A stretch of DNA of 64,000 nucleotides from IMG/VR virus record IMGVR_UViG_3300046787_000390, positions 1 to 64,000 of that record; one strand, 5' to 3'. This stretch comes from a virus. A model generated the notes under the pieces. The model made no database searches. It had not been told where the DNA came from and was given only the letters and a program-made list of their open reading frames with translations. The position numbers and the translations under genes are program-made. This document shows positions 41,871 to 49,969 of this stretch, in pieces (the first letter of the stretch is position 1; the number at the start of each line of letters is the position of its first letter).

Positions 41871-41876
41871 TAAATA
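41871..41876 (+). promoter_or_regulatory. Late promoter box for the third fibre gene
   Basis: GATAAATATCAAC, 17 bases before the ATG at 41894, with AAGGAA between. Confidence 0.55.
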
Positions 41877-41893
41877 TCAACAAGGAATAAAAG

Positions 41894-42856
41894 ATGAGTA
41901 CACAAGTTCAATACCGCCGAGGCACAGCAACACAAAACAATTCGTTTACAGGTGCCCTGGCCGAAATTACCGTGGATACAACTAACTGGACATTACGTGT
42001 TCATGATGGTGTAAGTGCAGGCGGCGGTGGCAACATTGCTACTGTGGCGTATGTAACAGCTCAATTAGCTGCATTAAGCGCCAACGCTATTACTTTTGGC
42101 ACGTCAAATGTTCAAATTCCTAGCTCGGGTAGTAATGTTCGTGTTAACGTAGGCGGAACTTCAAACGTGGCAGTTTTTACTACCACTGGAGTAGAGATCA
42201 CAGGCGATCTAAGCGTCAGCGGCAATGCTACTCTAAGCGGTAACATTTTAGGCGATAGAGTACAAAACGGAACTACGAGTATTGATATTCAAACTCCAAG
42301 TGGTAATGCAAATATATCAATTGGCGGAACGTCAAACGTTGCAGTGTTTAGCACCGCTGGAATGACTATTAATGGTGGTATTACTAATGGTGGTGCAAAC
42401 GGTGTTGGTAATATCGGTAGCTCAACCACTTACTTTAACACTGTGTTTGCCAAAGCAACTTCAGCACAATATGCTGACTTGGCAGAAATGTATCAAGGCG
42501 ATGAATCTTACATGCCTGGTACAGTAGTTGAGTTTGGTGGAACACACGAAGTAACAATAACAACAACAGAGTCGAGCACTCGAATCGCAGGTGTTGTTTC
42601 TACTAACCCAAGTTATCTCATGAATAGTGGACTTGATAATTTAAATGCAGTACCAGTGGCACTAACAGGAAGAGTTCCGTGTCAGGTTCTCGGCCCTGTT
42701 AAAAAAGGCGACAGGCTGGTGAGTAGTGTGTTTCCTGGAGTTGCACAGGCTCTAGACAACAGCACATATCAACCAGGCTGCATGATTGGAAAATCATTAG
42801 AAGATTGGTCGGATGCATCTGTTAAGCTGATAGAAGTTGTAGTAGGAAGATTATGA
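41894..42856 (+). CDS. Short tail fibre with Peptidase_G2-like C-terminus
   Basis: A 320-residue protein. The N-terminus (VQYRRGTATQNNSFTGALAEITVDT, TLRVHDGVSAGG) is a common fibre module. A middle unit (ANISIGGTSNVAVF, SIDIQTPSGN) is shared with the gene before. The last 140 residues (QYADLAEMYQGDESYMPGTVVEFGG, AGVVSTNPSYLMN, ALTGRVPCQV) repeat the C-terminal domain of the 1528-residue fibre, so the two probably share a trimerisation or processing module. Its TGA overlaps the next ATG. Confidence 0.75.
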   Translation: MSTQVQYRRGTATQNNSFTGALAEITVDTTNWTLRVHDGVSAGGGGNIATVAYVTAQLAALSANAITFGTSNVQIPSSGSNVRVNVGGTSNVAVFTTTGVEITGDLSVSGNATLSGNILGDRVQNGTTSIDIQTPSGNANISIGGTSNVAVFSTAGMTINGGITNGGANGVGNIGSSTTYFNTVFAKATSAQYADLAEMYQGDESYMPGTVVEFGGTHEVTITTTESSTRIAGVVSTNPSYLMNSGLDNLNAVPVALTGRVPCQVLGPVKKGDRLVSSVFPGVAQALDNSTYQPGCMIGKSLEDWSDASVKLIEVVVGRL

Positions 42857-43518
42857 TCTCTGAACGATATCGCAAAGACTACACTGGCGAATTTATTATC
42901 CTGAATACATCTTGGTCAGGTGGGAAAAAACGTACCCAACGTGAGTGGATGCCAAACCCTTTGCAAAATCATCACATCTCTGGTAGAGCAGCATGCATTG
43001 GCAGCACTGTTGATCGAGTTAAATTTGATTTCACAATGTTGCAAAATCACAAAGGTGGTCTGCTTGGTAGTAAAAAATTGCAAACTTATGGTGTAGGTGA
43101 AGTTGCAAAAACAATGCGTCTTGATTTTGCTATTGAAAAAGACGACGCTATCTTACACGAGTTGTTTGACTCTGGGTACTATAAAAATAATACCATTTAC
43201 ACTACCCCAAAAAATTGTATTAAACACCCTGGAGTGTTTTATATTGTGCCTTACAATCCGCCAATGGTTACTGAAGTTTTGTTAGCATATATTGCAGCAT
43301 TTGATGGGCACAAGGAAGTATTTTTGTTAGGCTACCACGAAGGTGCAAATATTGGGCAAAGCAATTGGGTAAATCAAATGAGCCAGGTGATAGAAAAATA
43401 TCCATCGACTCATTTTTATCATGTGTCACATGCTCCACAAACACCCAACGAATGGAAAAATTACAGCAATTTTTCTCAGTTAACTCATCGAGAGTTTATA
43501 CATCACGCTGATGTATAA
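42853..43518 (+). CDS. Rossmann-like protein, copy 2 (related to 31931 gene)
   Basis: A 221-residue protein overlapping the fibre stop (ATGA). The C-terminal half parallels the gene at 31931: EVFLLGYHE versus RIYMIGFDL, NWVNQMSQVIEKYPSTHFYHV versus NWVKQITQICKDFPKTKFIRV, then LTHREFI versus LARFIERL. The N-terminal half is diverged (FIILNTSWSGGKKRTQREWMPNP). Function unknown; two related proteins bracketing the fibre cluster suggests a role in fibre modification or assembly. It overlaps the convergent NUDIX gene by 16 bases. Confidence 0.55.
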   Translation: MISERYRKDYTGEFIILNTSWSGGKKRTQREWMPNPLQNHHISGRAACIGSTVDRVKFDFTMLQNHKGGLLGSKKLQTYGVGEVAKTMRLDFAIEKDDAILHELFDSGYYKNNTIYTTPKNCIKHPGVFYIVPYNPPMVTEVLLAYIAAFDGHKEVFLLGYHEGANIGQSNWVNQMSQVIEKYPSTHFYHVSHAPQTPNEWKNYSNFSQLTHREFIHHADV

Positions 43519-43940
43519 ATCTTCTTTAACGAATTAACTTTTTCCTGAACCACATCAAAGTTTATTGTAGACCAAAGTCCTGGATGCAATGGCTTTGGCC
43601 AACTGCCTGCACTAATCCACGCCCATCCACTGTGCTCGTCATTTAATGTTGGAATAAACTCATTTGCAATTGTGCAAAAGAATGTGTGGTATACAAATTT
43701 ACCGTCTGCAGAAGTAAACTTTTCTAACGGAATTAGTTTTTCGTAAACAGGGACCAATCCCATTTCTTCGACACATTCTCTTTTGATTGCATCTATTAGT
43801 GTTTCGTTGCCGTCGACTTTGCCACCAGGTAACCCCCAAGTATTTGGGTGTCGCGGATCGTTCCTAAGTAGATACAAATATCTGTCAGTTGATGTAGAAT
43901 AAAACCAAACGCCCACTGCGTTTATAATACCAGACTCCAT
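43503..43940 (-). CDS. NUDIX hydrolase
   Basis: A 145-residue protein; the start at 43940 has GGAGG closely upstream, so an earlier in-frame start inside gp15 is less likely. The Nudix box is complete: G40-x5-E46-x7-R54-E55-x2-E58-E59-x-G61. These enzymes cleave nucleoside diphosphates linked to another moiety, such as oxidised dNTPs, NADH, nucleotide sugars or capped RNA. T4 also encodes one (NudE). It ends the gp14-gp15 transcript, overlapping gp15 by 19 bases. Confidence 0.85.
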   Translation of the reverse strand: MESGIINAVGVWFYSTSTDRYLYLLRNDPRHPNTWGLPGGKVDGNETLIDAIKRECVEEMGLVPVYEKLIPLEKFTSADGKFVYHTFFCTIANEFIPTLNDEHSGWAWISAGSWPKPLHPGLWSTINFDVVQEKVNSLKKIYTSA

Positions 43941-45316
43941 GTGCCTCCGGGGTAAAGTCCCTGATAACTCTTGACCCAACTACTACCATTCCATTCGTAC
44001 TGCAATTCAGTAGTTAAGTTTGTTACATATTGTTTATTCAAATCGCTGTTCGTGCTGTTAAAAACAACAACCCATCTTGCACCGTCGTATTCGACAATAT
44101 CATTTGATTTTGCAATTAATATTTGCCCTAATGTGCCGGCCCAAGCGTCGGCGTAACTGTTGTCGCTGCCAGTGGACTCAGTTAACAAGTAACGCTGACC
44201 AGTAGATGCCGCTGGTATTCCAATACCAGGGCCATTGAGTAATGGGTTGATTACTGCATTAACTGGGCTTAGTGTGTTTGATGGTACAGTATCGGCGTCT
44301 ACAGAAAACAACAAGAATCTATCATCGGTTGGATCGTATGCAACAGTACCAATAACTTCAGACCCGTCTTCCTGTTCGAGTTTTACAGTACTGATACCTT
44401 CTCTAAGCACGCCTAAATCCCCAATCACAGCATGCCACAATAGATTACTGTCAGGAGAGTCTGCTGGAGCTAGACTGGAATTAGATTGATCAACAACTTG
44501 TTGATTTCTTAGAGCTTGCAGTTTGTTATTGATTAACAAGACTTGATAGTTGAACGGAGTAAACACCTGTCTAGTGCCCATTAACAAATCATTGTCAGTA
44601 ATTGCAACTGATGCATCGCCGTTAGCATCAAACACAGAAGCAACAATACGTTCGACCACTCCGAGTTTCTTGACTTTGGCAGGTGATGTAATCCAGATTG
44701 GAATTTTAAAAGTTAGTGTAGCAACATCAATAGGATCTTCGGTGCCCACTGGGATAGTCCTGCTACTCCACTTTGACGATTCTAATTCAACTACAGACAA
44801 CGAAGTCCAGTCAATAAAGTTATCAGTTGATTGAATTTCCAATGCTGGATTAAACAGTGGAATAATTTGTTCAAGCAGTTGAAACTTTTGGTTTGTGTTT
44901 GATGTCCAAATGTCTAAGTTAATTGTTAAACTGTAAGGAACAGGCATTAGACGCTCAATGGTAAACGCATTGCCTTGCGTAGTTTCATAAGTGTCTGTGG
45001 TAGTGTCGTAATAGCGTTGACGAACATTCATTTTACTCACATGGTACGGCTCTTGCATACGAGGACGATCGTAGTCCAGTGATGTAATGTAAAATGTCAT
45101 TAACGGAGTTGACGGCATTGCGTTAGGCGAGTTATTTTGAATAACTGTTTGAGCTTGTCTACTTGAATCACCGTAACGAACAGGCACACGCATTAGTGTA
45201 TGCTCTGTGCCTTCTTCATTGCGCCCATACTCGACATTGAAGTTAGAAAATATTCTAGCAAATTGTAGTAAGAATCGACGAATTTGTTCGTCGTAGAAAA
45301 ATAGTGGACCTGCCAT
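43922..45316 (-). CDS. 15: Tail sheath stabiliser gp15-like, with C-terminal extension
   Basis: A 464-residue protein (T4 gp15 is 272). Family features in the first half are LLQFARIFSNFNVEYG, LMRVPVRYGDSSRQAQ, FYITSLDYDRPRMQEPY, FTIERLMPVPYSLTINLDIWTSNTNQKFQLLEQI and IDWTSLSVVELE. The second half is a beta-rich extension not in T4, ending in tryptophan/glycine-rich segments (LQYEWNGSSWVKSYQGLYPGGTWSL). gp15 caps the tail and joins it to the neck. GGAGG precedes the ATG. Confidence 0.82.
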   Translation of the reverse strand: MAGPLFFYDEQIRRFLLQFARIFSNFNVEYGRNEEGTEHTLMRVPVRYGDSSRQAQTVIQNNSPNAMPSTPLMTFYITSLDYDRPRMQEPYHVSKMNVRQRYYDTTTDTYETTQGNAFTIERLMPVPYSLTINLDIWTSNTNQKFQLLEQIIPLFNPALEIQSTDNFIDWTSLSVVELESSKWSSRTIPVGTEDPIDVATLTFKIPIWITSPAKVKKLGVVERIVASVFDANGDASVAITDNDLLMGTRQVFTPFNYQVLLINNKLQALRNQQVVDQSNSSLAPADSPDSNLLWHAVIGDLGVLREGISTVKLEQEDGSEVIGTVAYDPTDDRFLLFSVDADTVPSNTLSPVNAVINPLLNGPGIGIPAASTGQRYLLTESTGSDNSYADAWAGTLGQILIAKSNDIVEYDGARWVVVFNSTNSDLNKQYVTNLTTELQYEWNGSSWVKSYQGLYPGGTWSLVL

Positions 45317-45319
45317 TGG

Positions 45320-46621
45320 TTAGCCTCCGTTATCGGCGTTGGGTTTAAGAATTTGTGACAAACTTTGTCGACTTGGTATTGTACCTCGGTCATTAGTTTG
45401 TACAGTATCTGTGTTGTTAACAAAGCTGGCACGAAGAGTTTTTGCATTTTCTGCAAAGTCGAGACCTGTGCGAACGTTGTCTTCAATTTTAGACCAACTA
45501 GCACCGTTAAATCTAAAAAGTCTATTTGGGAAGTAATCTAATCGTAAACAGTAGTCGCCGGAAACAGGGTTAGTCGGGAAGCTAACACCTGGAGTAACTG
45601 GCAGTCCGTTTGGAGCAATGCCGTCTCCTGTTAAGTAACTTAATGTATACCCGTCACCTCTTGGAGTAGTTCCTTCGCCGCCTAGCGTGTCATCGACTGA
45701 CACATACGAATCATCAGTAGTTAATCCAGTTTGCGCAGGTTGCCCATCTTCTGTTGTGGGCAAAATATAAAACTTCACAGTGTCATATCCACTTAGTGGA
45801 AGCTCTACTTCGGCTTGAATTAGTATAGCATCGTTAATTTGTAAATCTTTTAGTCTGGTTGATGCTTGGTCAGAAATAGTTGTAGGATTCGTCTTCTCAC
45901 TCCAGTATGTGGTATCAGTAATAGGAGTTCCTGGCGGAACATTTCTAATTGCTGTGTAATATGTATCACCGTCGAGTACAGTAGATCCTGTTGGGTAGAA
46001 ATTGCCATTGTCCCAAATGTTATCGGGTTCAAACGGCTTGTCTAGAATGTCATTGTATTCTTGTGCATTAACCAGCGGAGTCGCTTTGACACGCCAAATA
46101 TGCGGTAACCAAGTTTGTGAAAAGCCTTCGCTACCAAAGTTAGCTTCTTGGATTACATAGTAGCGAGGCAACGCTTTGTTAAGAGTTGTGTTTAACGGAT
46201 GATAGTCTATTAAGTTCGGCAACTCGAGTACATCACCGCTCATTAGCTTGCGGCCAAAAGCGTCGATCATGTTGTTGTAATGGAAGCTAATAAACAGTGT
46301 GTCGTTGTTTAAAAACAATCCAAACTGACTCAAGTTAAAATCGATGTCTTGTTGTCTGTATACGCCGCGCATGATGTACACATCTTGATCGTATTTGCGA
46401 TCACGGTTTTCGAGCAGCAACAAGTCTTCGATAAACAACGGGTTTGACTGATCGTAGACTGGTAGCGTTGCGTCAGCATCGCCTGCATCACCGGTTGCTG
46501 GCCCCATGTATTTGTGAACATACATGTCCATTCCGCCAACAGTGAACATCTCACTGATGGTACGATCAAAAAATTGATAATCGTTTGTGCGATTAGGTCT
46601 GTATAAACTTAGGCGTGGCAT
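45320..46621 (-). CDS. 14: Neck protein gp14-like
   Basis: A 433-residue protein; T4 gp14 is 256. The N-terminal half carries the family pattern: DRTISEMFTVGGMDMYVHKYMGP, IEDLLLLENRDRKYDQDVYIMRGVYRQQDIDFNLSQFG, and LMSGDVLELPNLIDYHPLN (compare EGDLIYFPMDNSLFEI in T4). The C-terminal half is a beta-rich addition. gp13 and gp14 form the neck that receives the tail. The gene has no Shine-Dalgarno site; a late box ends 6 bases before the ATG. Confidence 0.8.
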   Translation of the reverse strand: MPRLSLYRPNRTNDYQFFDRTISEMFTVGGMDMYVHKYMGPATGDAGDADATLPVYDQSNPLFIEDLLLLENRDRKYDQDVYIMRGVYRQQDIDFNLSQFGLFLNNDTLFISFHYNNMIDAFGRKLMSGDVLELPNLIDYHPLNTTLNKALPRYYVIQEANFGSEGFSQTWLPHIWRVKATPLVNAQEYNDILDKPFEPDNIWDNGNFYPTGSTVLDGDTYYTAIRNVPPGTPITDTTYWSEKTNPTTISDQASTRLKDLQINDAILIQAEVELPLSGYDTVKFYILPTTEDGQPAQTGLTTDDSYVSVDDTLGGEGTTPRGDGYTLSYLTGDGIAPNGLPVTPGVSFPTNPVSGDYCLRLDYFPNRLFRFNGASWSKIEDNVRTGLDFAENAKTLRASFVNNTDTVQTNDRGTIPSRQSLSQILKPNADNGG

Positions 46622-46627
46622 AACTGT

Positions 46628-46633
46628 TATTTA
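46628..46633 (-). promoter_or_regulatory. Late promoter box for gp14, leaderless arrangement
   Basis: Minus strand CATAAATAACAGTT then ATG. The box ends 6 bases before the start codon. It overlaps no gene and lies back to back with an early promoter on the plus strand. Confidence 0.55.
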
Positions 46634-46641
46634 TGGGTTAA

Positions 46642-46670
46642 TTGACAAGGAAAGTTTTCCGTCATAAAAT
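46642..46670 (+). promoter_or_regulatory. sigma70-type promoter, leaderless arrangement
   Basis: TTGACA, 17-base spacer, TAAAAT, then ACAGC and ATG: five bases separate the -10 box from the start codon of the 84-residue gene. Confidence 0.7.
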
Positions 46671-46675
46671 ACAGC

Positions 46676-46930
46676 ATGGATGAACTATACCAACGAGCTA
46701 CAGATTGCGCAGAACAAATCAAAGACATAACTAATCGCATGGCTCGCCGTGATCTATTGCGTATGTTAAAAGCAGTGGACTCTGCCCTAAATCACTTGGA
46801 CTCAGAAAGCGTAGAATGTCGCAGGTTAAACAAAAGTACTAGTCGCTACGAAACGCTGAAAAAACAAGCAGAAGAGCAAGTACTAAACCTGGAAAAGCAC
46901 TTGACACTAGCACGACTAATGTACACTTGA
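46676..46930 (+). CDS. Small helical protein, early type
   Basis: An 84-residue, wholly helical charged protein (YQRATDCAEQIKDITNRMARRDLLRMLKAVD, a heptad-like LKKQAEEQVLNLEKHLTLARL tail). I do not recognise a family. It is driven by its own sigma70-type promoter with no room for a leader. Divergent from gp14. Its TGA lies within the -35 box of the next promoter. Confidence 0.7.
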   Translation: MDELYQRATDCAEQIKDITNRMARRDLLRMLKAVDSALNHLDSESVECRRLNKSTSRYETLKKQAEEQVLNLEKHLTLARLMYT

Positions 46931-46955
46931 CCAATAATTCCCATTCTGCTATAAT
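46927..46955 (+). promoter_or_regulatory. sigma70-type promoter, leaderless arrangement
   Basis: TTGACC, 17-base spacer, TATAAT, then TTGGTT and ATG at 46962: six bases from -10 box to start codon, so +1 should be the A of AUG. Confidence 0.75.
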
Positions 46956-46961
46956 TTGGTT

Positions 46962-47237
46962 ATGAAAATAGTTAAGTTAAATCGTCGCTTCAAACAGTTC
47001 AAAGAAAACGGGCACACAGTGGCCTTGCGATTCGAATCCTATCAACCCAAGAAAATTTCTGCTTACGAAAAAGTTTGTCGGGAACGCCTAAAGGGCCACG
47101 GTTATACCCGCGAAGGGGATTGGTCCGGCTATTTTGGACATGCCCCGAACAGTAATTGTTATCGCCCATACTGGATTACATTCCGCAACGAAGCAGATCT
47201 TACTTTAGTATTACTTTCTGTTGACTTGACCAATTAA
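46962..47237 (+). CDS. Small protein of unknown function, early type
   Basis: A 91-residue basic protein. The ATG at 46962 is chosen because the promoter -10 ends six bases upstream; a TTG two codons earlier overlaps the presumed start site. The sequence includes KKISAYEKVCRERLKGHGYTREGDWSGYFGH and a YRPYWITFRNEADL strand. No family recognised. The next gene starts 23 bases after the stop under its own promoter. Confidence 0.7.
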   Translation: MKIVKLNRRFKQFKENGHTVALRFESYQPKKISAYEKVCRERLKGHGYTREGDWSGYFGHAPNSNCYRPYWITFRNEADLTLVLLSVDLTN

Positions 47238-47254
47238 CCAAAATCAGCTATAAT
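47226..47254 (+). promoter_or_regulatory. sigma70-type promoter, leaderless arrangement
   Basis: TTGACC, 17-base spacer, TATAAT, then ACTCAT and ATG at 47261: again exactly six bases to the start codon. Confidence 0.75.
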
Positions 47255-47260
47255 ACTCAT

Positions 47261-47494
47261 ATGTATAAATTAATAAACAAAGCAGGCGCAGAACTAGACG
47301 GGTTTGAAACCCTGGATTCTGCTATGCAGGCCGCAAAGGCGGTAGGATTCTTTGTAACAATCAAAGGGCCCGACTTTGAAGTTTGCGGTTGTTTTGGAGT
47401 TGACAGCGTCAAAGACGGCAAGTGCCCAGATGGCGTTGCATATGACTGGAACAAAGCGAGCCGCATTGGCCGCGTTAAAAAGGAGCGTGTATGA
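47261..47494 (+). CDS. Small protein of unknown function, early type
   Basis: A 77-residue protein with two cysteines in a CGC motif (FEVCGCFGVDSVKDGKCPDGVAYDW) and a helical N-terminal half (ETLDSAMQAAKAVGFFVTI). Could be a small regulatory or inhibitory protein; no family recognised. Its TGA overlaps the ATG of the next, larger gene (ATGA), so the two are translated as a pair. Confidence 0.7.
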   Translation: MYKLINKAGAELDGFETLDSAMQAAKAVGFFVTIKGPDFEVCGCFGVDSVKDGKCPDGVAYDWNKASRIGRVKKERV

Positions 47495-48618
47495 AAGTTT
47501 CCCTCAAGCCATTGAATCCTCGAAGCCCGGATACCAAGTATGTGGGTCTGGAACCCACCTGGGCTATTCAGCCCACTGAGGAACGTTTTACCGCCATGAC
47601 TCGTGCATTTAGCTGGTACAACTATTTCTACGGCAAGAAGGAAGCCAAGGAATTTGTTTGCGTTTACTTAGATGCACATGACCGCACCAAGGACGCAAAA
47701 AAGATTCGCGCCCTTAATGATAGCCAAGTGCGCCTAACAACAGGTTGGTTGGCCCGTATGAGCCTCATGGGGTTGCAACTTACAGACACAGAGCAAATCA
47801 AGCTCGACAACTTGGTTAAAGAACTGCTAGAGCTTAAAGAGCAAGCAGTAGCTGAAGTAGTTGAGGATGACGGCATTCCTAAAGTTACTATTCAAGATCG
47901 TTTGCGTGAAAAAGTAAGCGAGTGTCTCGGCGAGATGGACGGCTTGTTTGACGAATTTATTGTTTCAGGTGCCAAGCTCAATGCAGACTACAAACCTGTG
48001 GTTCTAATGCGCTCACTGAACATTGCACCGCAAATGGTATCTGTTATCAAAGACACATGGACTAAAAAACTTGCTGAGTTTGAAGAAGCAGTAGAGGGCA
48101 AGGACCCTGATCTAGTTAAAGCATACGACTTCCTGACCAAAACACAGCTCAAGGCATGTGTAAAGTTCTGTGAGCTGGTGCTAAGTGACTGTGGATCCTA
48201 CGTACAAATCAAGAAAGTTGAACGTAAACCACGCAAGGTCAAAGCAGTGCCGCCTGAAAAGAAAGCAGCCAAGTTTAAGATTCAAGCAGAGTTCCCTGAA
48301 CTCAAACTCAAATCATTGCCGGCTGCACAGCTAGTGGACAAGTCAGAAGCATGGTTGTACGACAGCAAAAAGCGCAAGCTGATTCACCTTGTTGCAGATG
48401 AATATGCCAAAGTGTTTACAGTTAAGAACAATACTATTATTGGATTCTCAACTGTAGAAACAGTGCAAAAGACTCTGCGTAAGCCCGCAGAACAGCTCAA
48501 AGCTATTACAGGTGTTGGCAAGCCAGCAGCTCGTAAAACGTTTAAAGATATCAAAGCTACGGAAGTAGCATGGAATCCACGTGGTAGCGAAAACCTGATC
48601 GTCCTTCGCGTTTGGTAA
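47491..48618 (+). CDS. Conserved protein of unknown function, basic C-terminus
   Basis: A 375-residue protein with AAGGAG ribosome site. N-terminus LKPLNPRSPDTKYVGLEPTWAIQP and SWYNYFYGKKEAKEFV are conserved-looking blocks; a long charged helix follows, then a lysine-rich linker (KKVERKPRKVKAVPPEKKAAKFK) and a compact beta domain (AWLYDSKKRKLIHLVADEYAKVFTVKNNTIIGFSTVET). Basic charge suggests nucleic-acid binding, but this is inference. Co-transcribed with the early-type small gene upstream. Confidence 0.75.
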   Translation: MKVSLKPLNPRSPDTKYVGLEPTWAIQPTEERFTAMTRAFSWYNYFYGKKEAKEFVCVYLDAHDRTKDAKKIRALNDSQVRLTTGWLARMSLMGLQLTDTEQIKLDNLVKELLELKEQAVAEVVEDDGIPKVTIQDRLREKVSECLGEMDGLFDEFIVSGAKLNADYKPVVLMRSLNIAPQMVSVIKDTWTKKLAEFEEAVEGKDPDLVKAYDFLTKTQLKACVKFCELVLSDCGSYVQIKKVERKPRKVKAVPPEKKAAKFKIQAEFPELKLKSLPAAQLVDKSEAWLYDSKKRKLIHLVADEYAKVFTVKNNTIIGFSTVETVQKTLRKPAEQLKAITGVGKPAARKTFKDIKATEVAWNPRGSENLIVLRVW

Positions 48619-48620
48619 GC

Positions 48621-48626
48621 TAAATA
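48621..48626 (+). promoter_or_regulatory. Late promoter box for gp13
   Basis: GCTAAATATAGG, 18 bases before the gp13 ATG. The stretch TATAGGAAC-GGA-GTTCCTATA (48625-48645 region) is a perfect inverted repeat with the GGAG ribosome site at its loop. Confidence 0.55.
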
Positions 48627-48644
48627 TAGGAACGGAGTTCCTAT

Positions 48645-49409
48645 ATGGCTGAGCAAAATACACTACAAGTTCTTAAACAAAATCTTATAAATTATGTGCA
48701 ACTGCAACTGGGCAGTGGCATGATTGACGTTGAACTTGATCCGGCGCACTATGAGGCAGCATATCAAAAAACTATTGGCACTTATCGCCAACGTGCGCAA
48801 AATGCGTATGAAGAAAGCTACAGCTTTTTAGAATTAGTCACTGACGTTGACACTTATACACTTCCGCAAGAAGTTATTAATGTACGCCAGGTGTTCCGTA
48901 GAACATTTGGAAATTCTCAAGGCCCGTATGCTTCAAACTTTGATCCATTTACTCAGGCATCGATGAACGTTTATCTGATGAACTTCAACGTTGCAGGCGG
49001 TCTTGCTACTTACGATTTCTATTCTCAATACGTTGAACTAGCAGGACGTATGTTTGGCCAATATGTTGTATATACTTGGAATCCAGTTACAAAGAAAATC
49101 CAGATGATGCGTGATTGGCGCGGCACAGGCGAAAACGTTCTGCTTTGGACAGACAACCTAAAGCCCGAAATCAACTTGCTCTCAGACTTCCAAATTAGTC
49201 AATGGATCCGTGACTACATGGTTGCTAACTGTAAGCTAATGATCGGCGAAGCTCGTGAGAAGTTTGGAACTATTGCAGGACCACAAGGTGGCGGCACACT
49301 TAACGGTGGTGCAATGAAAGCTGAAGCACAAACTCAAATGGATGCGCTAATCCTACAGCTAACAAACTACGTAGATGGCTCACAACCTTTAACTTGGGTC
49401 ATTGGCTAA
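48645..49409 (+). CDS. 13: Neck protein gp13
   Basis: A 254-residue protein (T4 gp13 is 309). Recognised from VELDPAHYEAAYQKTIGTYRQRAQNAYEESYSFLEL, the DVDTYTLPQEVINVRQVFRRTFG block, and WNPVTKKIQMMRDWRGTGENVLLWTDNLKPE. It builds the head-tail joining neck with gp14. In T4 the order is 13-14 on one strand; here gp13 is on the opposite strand from gp14, a rearrangement. Confidence 0.85.
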   Translation: MAEQNTLQVLKQNLINYVQLQLGSGMIDVELDPAHYEAAYQKTIGTYRQRAQNAYEESYSFLELVTDVDTYTLPQEVINVRQVFRRTFGNSQGPYASNFDPFTQASMNVYLMNFNVAGGLATYDFYSQYVELAGRMFGQYVVYTWNPVTKKIQMMRDWRGTGENVLLWTDNLKPEINLLSDFQISQWIRDYMVANCKLMIGEAREKFGTIAGPQGGGTLNGGAMKAEAQTQMDALILQLTNYVDGSQPLTWVIG

Positions 49410-49438
49410 TTGACATCATAGTGTAATGCTGTTATAAT
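49410..49438 (+). promoter_or_regulatory. Consensus sigma70-type promoter, leaderless arrangement
   Basis: TTGACA, 17-base spacer, TATAAT: a perfect consensus. AGCAGT and ATG at 49445 follow, six bases after the -10 box, with no ribosome site. Confidence 0.8.
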
Positions 49439-49444
49439 AGCAGT

Positions 49445-49969
49445 ATGGCACACTTAATGATCGACTTAGAGGGGCTAGCAACTGGCCCAAACACATGTAT
49501 TCTCACTATTGCTGCTCAGTCCTTTGATCCGTTTGGCTCGGGACACTATGATCAGCATTACTATGCACGAGTAACATTGGAAAGTCAGCCTGATCGTGAT
49601 ATCGATGACGGCACAATTGAATGGTGGGCAACTCAGCCTGCGCATGCTCGAGAAGAAGCGTTCAATGAAGAAGGTAGAATTCCTCTAGATCAAGCACTAG
49701 ACGAATTAGGCAAACTAATATGGCATAGTAAACTGATCTGGGCGCAAGGTCCCACATACGACATGAATATCCTTGAGCATGCTTACAAAAGCTATCGCAA
49801 ACCACTGCCTTGGAAATACTACATGGTGCGAGACAGCCGCACAGTATTTTCATTGTGGCCTGATCAACCTATCCCTCCTACTAGCCACCATGCGTTAGAG
49901 GACTGCCGCAGACAAATTAGCATGCTACAAAATACACTTAAATACCTTAACGTTAAGGAACTCAAATGA
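49445..49969 (+). CDS. DEDDh 3'-5' exonuclease (DexA/RNase T-like)
   Basis: A 174-residue protein with the DEDDh catalytic set: D7 and E9 in MIDLEG, D106 in QGPTYDMN, and H149/D153 in HHALEDC. Such exonucleases degrade single-stranded DNA or RNA; T4 DexA is a relative, and this short form resembles the Rv2179c-type exoribonucleases. Expressed from a perfect early promoter, leaderless, so it may act in host nucleic acid turnover. Overlaps the dNMP kinase start (ATGA). Confidence 0.85.
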   Translation: MAHLMIDLEGLATGPNTCILTIAAQSFDPFGSGHYDQHYYARVTLESQPDRDIDDGTIEWWATQPAHAREEAFNEEGRIPLDQALDELGKLIWHSKLIWAQGPTYDMNILEHAYKSYRKPLPWKYYMVRDSRTVFSLWPDQPIPPTSHHALEDCRRQISMLQNTLKYLNVKELK

